Below are positions 1 to 7,358 of a stretch of 64,000 bases of DNA, one piece after another. The position numbers were made by a program, and so were the translations under genes. Positions within the stretch are counted from its first letter, which is position 1. Each line of letters opens with the position of its first letter. The DNA comes from Nematostella vectensis. Taxonomy: Eukaryota; Cnidaria; Anthozoa; Actiniaria; Edwardsiidae. Where the stretch lies: assembly GCF_932526225.1 (NCBI RefSeq), contig NC_064044.1:2363001-2427000 (forward strand), given 5' to 3'. The notes under the pieces were generated by a model. That model was not told the origin of the DNA, ran no database searches, and was given only the letters and a program-made list of their open reading frames with translations.

Positions 1-145
1 TCTCTCTTGAGTTTGCTTGTCTCAGAAATAGACCTTGTTTGATAAACAAAGACATGTTACCCACTTATTCAATAATAGGTAACAACTGCAATATTGTACT
101 GTATGAAAAGAGTGTCCCTCCCCCTTCTAATGTTGACATCAGTAA

Positions 146-170
146 ATCTAGCAAGCTCATTTTGCTAGAT
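146..170. repeat. Perfect 9 bp inverted repeat (hairpin) in A
   Basis: ATCTAGCAA at 146-154 pairs with TTGCTAGAT at 162-170 around a 7 nt loop. It is present in every A copy. No T run follows, so it does not look like a terminator. Confidence 0.7.
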
Positions 171-240
171 GTATGATGTATACCAGGCTTGTATCCTCCA
201 GGTCCATTTCCATACTCCGATGGATGCCATTACGGAATTG

Positions 241-256
241 ATCCGGAGATCCGGAG
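241..256. repeat. 8 bp tandem duplication ATCCGGAG x2 in A
   Basis: Two adjacent copies of ATCCGGAG, each holding the palindrome TCCGGA. It is found in every A copy. Confidence 0.7.
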
Positions 257-325
257 AAAAATTCACGAGGGGGAGGGCCAGTCAACACTCCTCTCCCCAA
301 AGTCAGACGGTTGTTTGGATGGTCT

Positions 326-447
326 GTTTTTTGTTTTTGTTTTTTGTTTTTGTTTTTTTCTTCTTATTTTTTTCCAAAAACTACGCAGGAGTGAGCGGGG
401 TTAAGCTCTACGAAAATAAAAATGAATAGAAAAAAAAAAAGAAAAAA
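326..447. repeat. T/G-rich tract facing an A-rich tract in A
   Basis: Positions 326-373 are nearly all T with spaced G and a few C; 411-447 are nearly all A with a few G and T. The 37 bp between them is mixed sequence. The two tracts are roughly complementary and could form a long imperfect hairpin. The A run starting at 430 varies between copies: 10 (copies 5-7), 11 (1, 8, 9, 10, 12) or 12 (2, 3, 4, 11, 13). Confidence 0.7.
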
Positions 448-850
448 GGGCATTGGCATGGGATCGAACCCGACCTGAAAAACAAAACGGAAACCATACA
501 TACGGATTACCCAATCGGTATGGCAGCACAAGGCTTTTACGGAAGGCTGTAAAGAACCCGAACGCCCCAAGCACCGATATTTCCGGCGAATATGCTGTAC
601 AACACTCTTGCAAGGTATTCCGACCCGCGCATTAATGGGGAGGACAATAACCAGGATCCCAGGCCTGTAATACGGTTACGCCACGCACAGCTCGCTGAGA
701 TAGAGGGTGAAAAAATACAGGTCTATTTGGGCGTCTTCAGTCCCTTGGGGGCTCGCTATGTCGGCGCGTGGCATCGTAACGCACGGGCGCATTGTCCTTT
801 ACCGTGTACAGGACATCAAACAAGCGAAGAAAGAAAAACGTTTTTTTAGG
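440..850. other. CpG-rich segment within the AT-rich A module
   Basis: This segment has many CpGs (for example ggcgcgtggcatcg near 753 and gacccgcgcatt near 625), whereas the rest of the unit has few. It is bounded on the left by an A-rich tract and on the right by two T-rich copies of aacgttttttta / aaccgttttttta (838-863). An ATG-started plus-strand frame of 85 codons spans 592-849. It shows no known domain, so I do not call it a gene. Sharp composition edges suggest an inserted element of separate origin. Confidence 0.5.
442..531 (-). promoter_or_regulatory. tRNA-like Pol III element with perfect B box (one per A module)
   Basis: On the minus strand 460-470 reads GGTTCGATCCC, a full match to the B-box consensus GGTTCGANNCC. 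About 39 nt upstream, 510-520 reads TACCGATTGGG, an imperfect A box. Ten to twenty bases downstream there is a run of six T (442-447) of the kind that ends Pol III transcripts, then a longer T-rich tract. The T arm does not fold well beyond two pairs and no acceptor stem forms, so this is not a working tRNA; it is more like a decayed tRNA or the head of a tRNA-derived SINE. Equivalent B boxes start at 5613, 9839, 14067, 17364, 21587, 25810, 31891, 36116, 40340, 46421, 55277 and 61356. Confidence 0.4.
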
Positions 851-1144
851 AACCGTTTTTTTAATAAAAATAAATAGAAATAAATAAAGTGCGATTTGGC
901 GATTCTATTTTTCTTTGTAGAGCTTATCAAGCTATTCACCGGCCTAAATATTCATTAAAAAACAAAAAAAAAATGCAATGAAAGACGTAAGGGGGAGAGG
1001 TTTGTAAAATTGCATAGAATATGGACAAAATCAGCAATACTGTCTACGCTGACTAAGTATAGCTGTATTTCACTTTAACCCTTTCGTTTCTGGGAACTTT
1101 TGAGCAACATTGTAAGAAAAACAGACTGAAAAAAGAAACCTCCC

Positions 1145-1190
1145 CCCCTATTTCAAGTCCAACACTACCAGTTAAGCTAAGCTACCGCTG
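1145..1190 (-). pseudogene. tRNA 5'-half-like sequence with perfect A box (one per A module)
   Basis: The minus strand at 1168-1179 reads TAGCTTAACTGG, which fits the A-box consensus TRGCNNARYNGG at all positions. It is followed by GGACTTGAAAT, which looks like an anticodon arm with loop CTTGAAA, as in serine tRNAs with anticodon UGA. After that the sequence runs into G-rich and T-rich DNA, with no T arm or B box in the next 80 bp. I read it as a 5' tRNA fragment or SINE-head relic, in the same orientation as the B-box element 700 bp away. Chance similarity is possible. Confidence 0.3.
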
Positions 1191-1381
1191 ACCCAAGACG
1201 GTATGCCTTGAAGTTTCCAACAATGCACTGCGGTGCCTTTTCTTTGTAGCGACGGCACTGCTACAGCCTGTTGCTTATAACAGTTTTGCTTGTAATTTGC
1301 TTAAAAATTACAGCTTTTTCACATCTGGAGAGTGCCTTAGGACATCATGAAGTCTTTTTGGGCATAATTAATGCTGTGCTC

Positions 1382-1663
1382 ATGGATGTTTGCACGCTGA
1401 GGTTGATTCAATGGGATAATTCCTTGTCTGGGCTTCACCAAGTGAGAAAGGAATTTTCTGGTGAATGGCCTCATACTCTCCATTGTGGGCCATCTTTGCT
1501 ACCCAACCTTATTCAAAAATTGTTTTCAGGCTTATTCTGGGTTCCTTGGACCTGGAAATGTTTTGTTTGGCTTCGGGGCAAAGAGACTTATAAAAAAACT
1601 GTTATGATTCTGGGGGAGGAGATTGCCCGCCTGTCTGTCAAGGTGTTTCCAAGACTCCCATGA
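1382..1663 (+). other. Open frame of 93 codons from its first ATG, no recognised domain
   Basis: This is the longest plus-strand open stretch in A. The frame is open from 1271, but that upstream part has no ATG (it opens with TTG), so the first usable eukaryotic start is 1382. The predicted peptide is rich in Trp, Leu and Phe and matches no family I know. A possible 3' splice site (ttgttttcag, ending 1529) lies inside it. In type II modules an extra A shifts the frame and moves the stop, which argues against a maintained protein. The AATAAA at 1772 means it could be the last exon of a transcript, coding or not. Confidence 0.15.
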
Positions 1664-1771
1664 TGCAGTGCAGGCATGCAAAATAGGCTAACAATGGTGA
1701 CTCGCTTCTAATGGAGGTTCTAGCATTGATTATTGTGACTGATTGCTGTAAAATGGGACCTGACGGAGCGC

Positions 1772-1820
1772 AATAAAGGTATCTATTGGTGACTTGATCT
1801 GTGTTTGCTTGTCTCTATTT
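1772..1820 (+). terminator. Polyadenylation signal with GT-rich downstream element (plus strand of A)
   Basis: AATAAA at 1772-1777 is followed 20-40 bp later by a GT-rich stretch (tctgtgtttgcttgtctc), the arrangement of a canonical animal poly(A) site. It occurs once per A module, for example 6925-6930 in copy 2. It lies about 110 bp after the end of the 93-codon frame. Confidence 0.4.
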
Positions 1821-2113
1821 GTAGTTCGGAATTTTGTGTCTTTTTTGGTAAGAAATGTTTCTAAGTTAAAGCATTTTATTACGAATTGCTTGTTGATATT
1901 TTGACAAAAGAGTCAATTCTATTACATTGCTTAGATGCGCTTTTGCAGGTCGTCTATGCCTTGGATGAATCTATGAGTATCCGGGTCTGGTGATGTTTAG
2001 TTTGCATTTTTGACGTTTTGGAGTTGGGCCTATATTTTACAGGCGTCTCAGGGCGTTATGGCAATGAAAGACTTAAAGGGACAGCGTCATGGTACTGCGC
2101 ATGTCAGTGTTTA

Positions 2114-2137
2114 TTGTAGGCTTTTAATCGCCTACAA
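2114..2137. repeat. Perfect 8 bp inverted repeat (hairpin) near the end of A
   Basis: TTGTAGGC at 2114-2121 pairs with GCCTACAA at 2130-2137 around TTTTAATC. It lies about 70 bp before the first B in each cycle. Confidence 0.7.
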
Positions 2138-2183
2138 ATAGTTGAACTTTTTAAAAGCTGTCAATACCTTGTTAAAATAATAT

Positions 2184-2212
2184 GCAATATTTTATTGAAA
2201 GCAATATTTTAT
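2184..2212 (+). repeat. 12 bp direct repeat across the A-B junction
   Basis: GCAATATTTTAT occurs at 2184-2195 and again at 2201-2212, separated by tgaaa. The second copy straddles the A-B boundary at 2205/2206. It recurs in every cycle. Confidence 0.75.
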
Positions 2213-2350
2213 AGAAACTATGTTTATTGACAGTTTGTGGTCATTTTCTTTGAATTTAAGTCCCCCACATGTACCAAAAGCTCATAAGTCAGTATTAGAG
2301 TTTACTAAATTTCATTGTGTCAGGTTCAGAGAGCTATTGAAAGCACTTAC

Positions 2351-2373
2351 CATGGCACTGCCCCTTTAAATAG
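2351..2373 (-). other. Microexon-like 23 nt block on the minus strand of B
   Basis: Reading the minus strand, a long pyrimidine run ends in TTTACAG (through 2374), then 23 nt follow, then GTAAGTG (2345-2350). Both flanking sites match splice consensus closely. In omega monomers of the GTgctg form two bases inside the block differ, but neither splice site changes. It could pair with the exon-like block at 2814-2998 of the same monomer through a 440 nt intron. There is no evidence of transcription. Confidence 0.3.
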
Positions 2374-2461
2374 CTGTAAAAAAAAAGAAGAGAAAATAGC
2401 TGGAGGGGGTCTCTGTTGGTTTTCTTTTAGTTTTAGTTTTCTTTTATTATTTTTTTTTTCT

Positions 2462-2479
2462 GGGGTGGGGGGGTGGGGG
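2462..2479 (+). other. G-quadruplex-type run in B
   Basis: GGGG-T-GGGGGGG-T-GGGGG, preceded by a T-rich tract. Splitting the middle run gives four G3+ tracts with one-base loops, a strong G-quadruplex pattern. It is present in each B copy; one copy has a T within it (near 52140). Confidence 0.65.
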
Positions 2480-2561
2480 AAGGAGGAATTCAGCTTAAAA
2501 TTGCCCATGGTCAATTCAACCAACTAAGCAACTAGTACAAAAGATGTTGGTTTTGCAGTCT

Positions 2562-2567
2562 TTTATT
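2562..2567 (-). terminator. Minus-strand AATAAA in B, lost in some omega monomers
   Basis: The minus strand reads gaAATAAAag with a T/GT-rich stretch 20-50 nt further on (cttttgtactagttgcttagttgg), as expected of a poly(A) site. It lies about 185 nt downstream of a minus-strand stop codon at 2751-2753. In seven omega monomers the plus-strand ctttGattc changes it to AATCAA (cycles 3, 4, 5, 6, 8, 9 and 11). Confidence 0.35.
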
Positions 2568-2813
2568 CAATACTTTCAAGGTTATCATGCAATTCTGTAG
2601 TTTGACTGGAAATATATACTTTTTTTCTATTCATTTACAGTTCTATATGTACAGTGTGACCATAGTCATGATTACAATTATTTATAATAATTTTTACCCA
2701 CTAACAGAAACCAACTTGACTGCAAAACACTCACTGTAAAGCATAAGATATTAGGCATTTCTTTCATGTGGCTGTGAGGTTGACCTGTCAACATCTACAG
2801 GGGCCACACTCAC

Positions 2814-2998
2814 CTCGGAATCATAGGGGTCCATAAAAGCAAGGTGTCGCAGAACCTTTCCCTGCCCTCCTTACCCTCTTTCATCAGGAACACCTGTGCA
2901 GCCGACACCCTTAGGTGGATGGGGTGCACAGGTGCTTTGGGTGTGGCCCTGAAGATGGCACAGTGACCACAAGATGTACCAGAATGAAATTGTATATA
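2814..2998 (-). other. Exon-like 185 nt block on the minus strand of B, possible decayed coding sequence
   Basis: The minus strand has TTTTTACAG ending at 2999, 185 nt of richer composition, and GAG/GTGAGT with the donor at 2808-2813. One frame is open across the whole block and would join in frame to the 23 nt block. A second frame runs 3068 to 2751 with a single TAA at 2871-2873; its last 39 codons contain a protein-like run (LRHLAFMDPYDSE) and end at TAA 2751-2753. I recognise no family. The two frames overlap near 2870, which would fit a frameshifted relic, but chance cannot be excluded at this length. Similar blocks occur in all 36 B copies. Confidence 0.25.
2891..2934. repeat. Perfect 10 bp inverted repeat carrying paired E-boxes in B
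   Basis: CACCTGTGCA at 2891-2900 pairs with TGCACAGGTG at 2925-2934 around 24 nt. The arms contain CACCTG and CAGGTG, the E-box core bound by E-protein and Snail-type factors in animals. It sits inside the minus-strand exon-like block and recurs in every B. Confidence 0.7.
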
Positions 2999-4985
2999 CT
3001 GTAAAAACATGTGAGTAGAAAACAGTCAATAGCCATGGAGTTTTTAGTGTGTTGTACATGTTATACATGTTTTAGGATTTACATAATTACTTACAGTATT
3101 TTTTTTTAAATAGAATTTTTTACTTGTATAATATTTTATAGAAACTATGTTTATTGACAGTTTGTGGTCATTTTCTTTGAATTTAAGTCCCCCACATGTA
3201 CCAAAAGCTCATAAGTCAGTATTAGAGTTTACTAAATTTCATTGTGTCAGGTTCAGAGAGCTATTGAAAGCACTTACCATGGCACTGCCCCTTTAAATAG
3301 CTGTAAAAAAAAGAAGAGAAAATAGCTGGAGGGGGTCTCTGTTGGTTTTGTTTTAGTTTTAGTTTTCTTTTATTATTATTTTTTTCTGGGGTGGGGGGGT
3401 GGGGGAAGGAGGAATTCAGCTTAAAATTGCCCGTGGTCAATTCAACCAACTAAGCAACTAGTACAGAAGATGTTGGTTTTGCAGTCTTTTATTCAATACT
3501 TTCAAGGTTATCATGCAATTCTGTAGTTTGACTGGAAATATATACTTTTTTTCTATTCATTTACAGTTCTATATGTACAGTGTGACCATAGTCATGATTA
3601 CAATTATTTATAATAATTTTTACCCACTAACAGAAACCAACTTGACTGCAAAACATTCACTGTAAAGCATAAGATATTAGGCATTTCTTTCATGTGGCTG
3701 TGAGGTTGACCTGTCAACATCTACAGGGGCCACACTCACCTCGGAATCATAGGGGTCCATAAAAGCAAGGTGTCGCAGAACCTTTCCCTGCCCTCCTTAC
3801 CCTCTTTCATCAGGAACACCTGTGCAGCCGACACCCTTAGGTGGATGGGGTGCACAGGTGCTTTGGGTGTGGCCCTGAAGATGGCACAGTGACCACAAGA
3901 TGTACCAGAATGAAATTGTATATACTGTAAAAACATGTGAGTAGAAAACAGTCAATAGCCATGGAGTTTTTAGTGTGTTGTACATGTTATACATGTTTTA
4001 GGATTTACATAATTACTTACAGTATTTTCTTTTAAATAGAATTTTTTACTTGTATAATATTTTATAGAAACTATGTTTATTGACAGTTTGTGGTCATTTT
4101 CTTTGAATTTAAGTCCCCCACATGTACCAAAAGCTCATAAGTCAGTATTAGAGTTTACTAAATTTCATTGTGTCAGGTTCAGAGAGCTATTGAAAGCACT
4201 TACCATGGCACTGCCCCTTTAAATAGCTGTAAAAAAAAAAAGAAGAGAAAATAGCTGGAGGGGGTCTCTGTTGGTTTTCTTTTAGTTTTAGTTTTCTTTT
4301 ATTATTATTTTTTTCTGGGGTGGGGGGGTGGGGGAAGGAGGAATTCAGCTTAAAATTGCCCGTGGTCAATTCAACCAACTAAGCAACTAGTACAAAAGAT
4401 GTTGGTTTTGCAGTCTTTTATTCAATACTTTCAAGGTTATCATGCAATTCTGTAGTTTGACTGGAAATATATACTTTTTTTCTATTCATTTACAGTTCTA
4501 TATGTACAGTGTGACCATAGTCATGATTACAATTATTTATAATAATTTTTACCCACTAACAGAAACCAACTTGACTGCAAAACACTCACTGTAAAGCATA
4601 AGATATTAGGCATTTCTTTCATGTGGCTGTGAGGTTGACCTGTCAACATCTACAGGGGCCACACTCACCTCGGAATCATATGGGTCCATAAAAGCAAGGT
4701 GTCGCAGAACCTTTCCCTGCCCTCCTTACCCTCTTTCATCAGGAACACCTGTGCAGCCGACACCCTTAGGTGGATGGGGTGCACAGGTGCTTTGGGTGTG
4801 GCCCTGAAGATGGCACAGTGACCACAAGATGTACCAGAATGAAATTGTATATACTGTAAAAACATGTGAGTAGAAAACAGTCAATAGCCATGGAGTTTTT
4901 AGTGTGTTGTACATGTCATACATGTTTTAGGATTTACCTAATTACTTACAGTATTTTTTTAAATAGAATTTTTTACTTGTATAAT

Positions 4986-7358
4986 TTAGATGAGTAATAC
5001 ATACTTTTCATAGTATGTTGTAGAACTCGTCTTGTTCATCCTAAATAACAATCAAAATTATGTTTGTTATTATCTTCGTGCAAAGGAATCTACAGTAGTT
5101 TTTTAATCAGATAATTGTTTTTCCTTCAACACTCCCCTGTTATTTCAACAGCTCTCTCTTGAGTTTGCTTGTCTCAGAAATAGACCTTGTTTGATAAACA
5201 AAGACATGTTACCCACTTATTCAATAATAGGTAACAACTGCAATATTGTACTGTATGAAAAGAGTGTCCCTCCCCCTTCTAATGTTGACATCAGTAAATC
5301 TAGCAAGCTCATTTTGCTAGATGTATGATGTATACCAGGCTTGTATCCTCCAGGTCCATTTCCATACTCCGATGGATGCCATTACGGAATTGATCCGGAG
5401 ATCCGGAGAAAAATTCACGAGGGGGAGGGCCAGTCAACACTCCTCTCCCCAAAGTCAGACGGTTGTTTGGATGGTCTGTTTTTTGTTTTTGTTTTTTGTT
5501 TTTGTTTTTTTCTTCTTATTTTTTTCCAAAAACTACGCAGGAGTGAGCGGGGTTAAGCTCTACGAAAATAAAAATGAATAGAAAAAAAAAAAAGAAAAAA
5601 GGGCATTGGCATGGGATCGAACCCGACCTGAAAAACAAAACGGAAACCATACATACGGATTACCCAATCGGTATGGCAGCACAAGGCTTTTACGGAAGGC
5701 TGTAAAGAACCCGAACGCCCCAAGCACCGATATTTCCGGCGAATATGCTGTACAACACTCTTGCAAGGTATTCCGACCCGCGCATTAATGGGGAGGACAA
5801 TAACCAGGATCCCAGGCCTGTAATACGGTTACGCCACGCACAGCTCGCTGAGATAGAGGGTGAAAAAATACAGGTCTATTTGGGCGTCTTCAGTCCCTTG
5901 GGGGCTCGCTATGTCGGCGCGTGGCATCGTAACGCACGGGCGCATTGTCCTTTACCGTGTACAGGACATCAAACAAGCGAAGAAAGAAAAACGTTTTTTT
6001 AGGAACCGTTTTTTTAATAAAAATAAATAGAAATAAATAAAGTGCGATTTGGCGATTCTATTTTTCTTTGTAGAGCTTATCAAGCTATTCACCGGCCTAA
6101 ATATTCATTAAAAAACAAAAAAAAAATGCAATGAAAGACGTAAGGGGGAGAGGTTTGTAAAATTGCATAGAATATGGACAAAATCAGCAATACTGTCTAC
6201 GCTGACTAAGTATAGCTGTATTTCACTTTAACCCTTTCGTTTCTGGGAACTTTTGAGCAACATTGTAAGAAAAACAGACTGAAAAAAGAAACCTCCCCCC
6301 CTATTTCAAGTCCAACACTACCAGTTAAGCTAAGCTACCGCTGACCCAAGACGGTATGCCTTGAAGTTTCCAACAATGCACTGCGGTGCCTTTTCTTTGT
6401 AGCGACGGCACTGCTACAGCCTGTTGCTTATAACAGTTTTGCTTGTAATTTGCTTAAAAATTACAGCTTTTTCACATCTGGAGAGTGCCTTAGGACATCA
6501 TGAAGTCTTTTTGGGCATAATTAATGCTGTGCTCATGGATGTTTGCACGCTGAGGTTGATTCAATGGGATAATTCCTTGTCTGGGCTTCACCAAGTGAGA
6601 AAGGAATTTTCTGGTGAATGGCCTCATACTCTCCATTGTGGGCCATCTTTGCTACCCAACCTTATTCAAAAATTGTTTTCAGGCTTATTCTGGGTTCCTT
6701 GGACCTGGAAATGTTTTGTTTGGCTTCGGGGCAAAGAGACTTATAAAAAAACTGTTATGATTCTGGGGGAGGAGATTGCCCGCCTGTCTGTCAAGGTGTT
6801 TCCAAGACTCCCATGATGCAGTGCAGGCATGCAAAATAGGCTAACAATGGTGACTCGCTTCTAATGGAGGTTCTAGCATTGATTATTGTGACTGATTGCT
6901 GTAAAATGGGACCTGACGGAGCGCAATAAAGGTATCTATTGGTGACTTGATCTGTGTTTGCTTGTCTCTATTTGTAGTTCGGAATTTTGTGTCTTTTTTG
7001 GTAAGAAATGTTTCTAAGTTAAAGCATTTTATTACGAATTGCTTGTTGATATTTTGACAAAAGAGTCAATTCTATTACATTGCTTAGATGCGCTTTTGCA
7101 GGTCGTCTATGCCTTGGATGAATCTATGAGTATCCGGGTCTGGTGATGTTTAGTTTGCATTTTTGACGTTTTGGAGTTGGGCCTATATTTTACAGGCGTC
7201 TCAGGGCGTTATGGCAATGAAAGACTTAAAGGGACAGCGTCATGGTACTGCGCATGTCAGTGTTTATTGTAGGCTTTTAATCGCCTACAAATAGTTGAAC
7301 TTTTTAAAAGCTGTCAATACCTTGTTAAAATAATATGCAATATTTTATTGAAAGCAAT
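4986..7358 (+). repeat. A module, copy 2 (complete, type I)
   Basis: This is the first complete copy, 2,373 bp, from ttagatgag to the gcaat that meets the next B run. The A run before the tRNA-like piece has 12 bases, one more than copy 1. All type I bases are present. The first 167 bp hold no gene; they end in a strong 3' splice-site-like tract at about 5118-5151. Confidence 0.95.
5118..5151 (+). promoter_or_regulatory. Strong 3' splice-site-like tract (plus strand of A)
   Basis: A pyrimidine-rich run (tttttccttcaacactcccctg) leads to tttcaacag ending at 5151. The next donor-like site is ATAG/GTAACA at 5230/5231, leaving a 79 nt exon-sized block that is open in one frame. The block recurs in each A copy; copy 1 begins just after the acceptor. 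Site quality is good by eye, but use is untested. Confidence 0.3.

Larger units (their letters stand above)
1..2205 (+). repeat. A module, copy 1 (left-truncated, type I)
   Basis: This copy starts 167 bp inside the module; the missing part corresponds to 4986-5152 of copy 2. It serves as the reference for internal landmarks: hairpin 146-170, T/G tract 326-373, A-rich tract 411-447, B box 460-470, CpG-rich part 440-850, A box 1168-1179, plus-strand open frame ending 1663, AATAAA 1772-1777, hairpin 2114-2137. The A run at 430-440 has 11 bases. It carries type I bases: T at 1087, CC at 1434 region, and GTGAAT rather than GTGAGT at about 1461. I see no protein gene in it. Confidence 0.95.
2206..4985 (+). 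repeat. B run, cycle 1: 3 monomers (alpha, beta, omega)
   Basis: Monomers start at 2206, 3133 and 4059. Subtypes are defined here by linked bases. Alpha has cccAtggtc (A at 2507) and an unbroken T run before the G run. Beta has tacaGaagatg and a short A run. Gamma, seen in later cycles, has cccGtggtc, a long A run and atcatagggg. Omega abuts A and has tgtCatacatg and usually atcataTggg. The third monomer here is omega with ctttaaatagctg. No gene is recognised; internal landmarks are listed separately for the first monomer. Confidence 0.95.

Noticed and set aside
169-429. Phe/Leu-rich plus-strand frames with a membrane-like tail
   Set aside because: The hydrophobic tail is only the T/G tract read as Phe, Leu and Val codons.
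460-531. Functional tRNA gene
   Set aside because: The B box is perfect but there is no acceptor stem, the D arm does not pair and the T stem has only two good pairs.
1083-1098. CENP-B box in A (ttcgtttctggga)
   Set aside because: The spacing and core bases do not fit the consensus NTTCGNNNNANNCGGGN.
1271-1663. 130-codon open frame as a protein gene
   Set aside because: It opens with TTG, not ATG, has no recognised domain, and is frameshifted in type II copies.
2814-2998. Assignment of the B exon-like block to a named transposase
   Set aside because: No catalytic motif or family signature is visible by eye; naming one would be a guess.
3261-3449. Lys/Asn/Pro-rich minus-strand open frames of 62-63 codons in B
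   Set aside because: They are translations of A/T homopolymers and the C run; their length changes with the homopolymer count, and they open at non-ATG codons in several copies.
4986-5152. Homology between A and B, with B derived from A
   Set aside because: Apart from the AAT at junctions and AT-rich tracts I found no shared segment.
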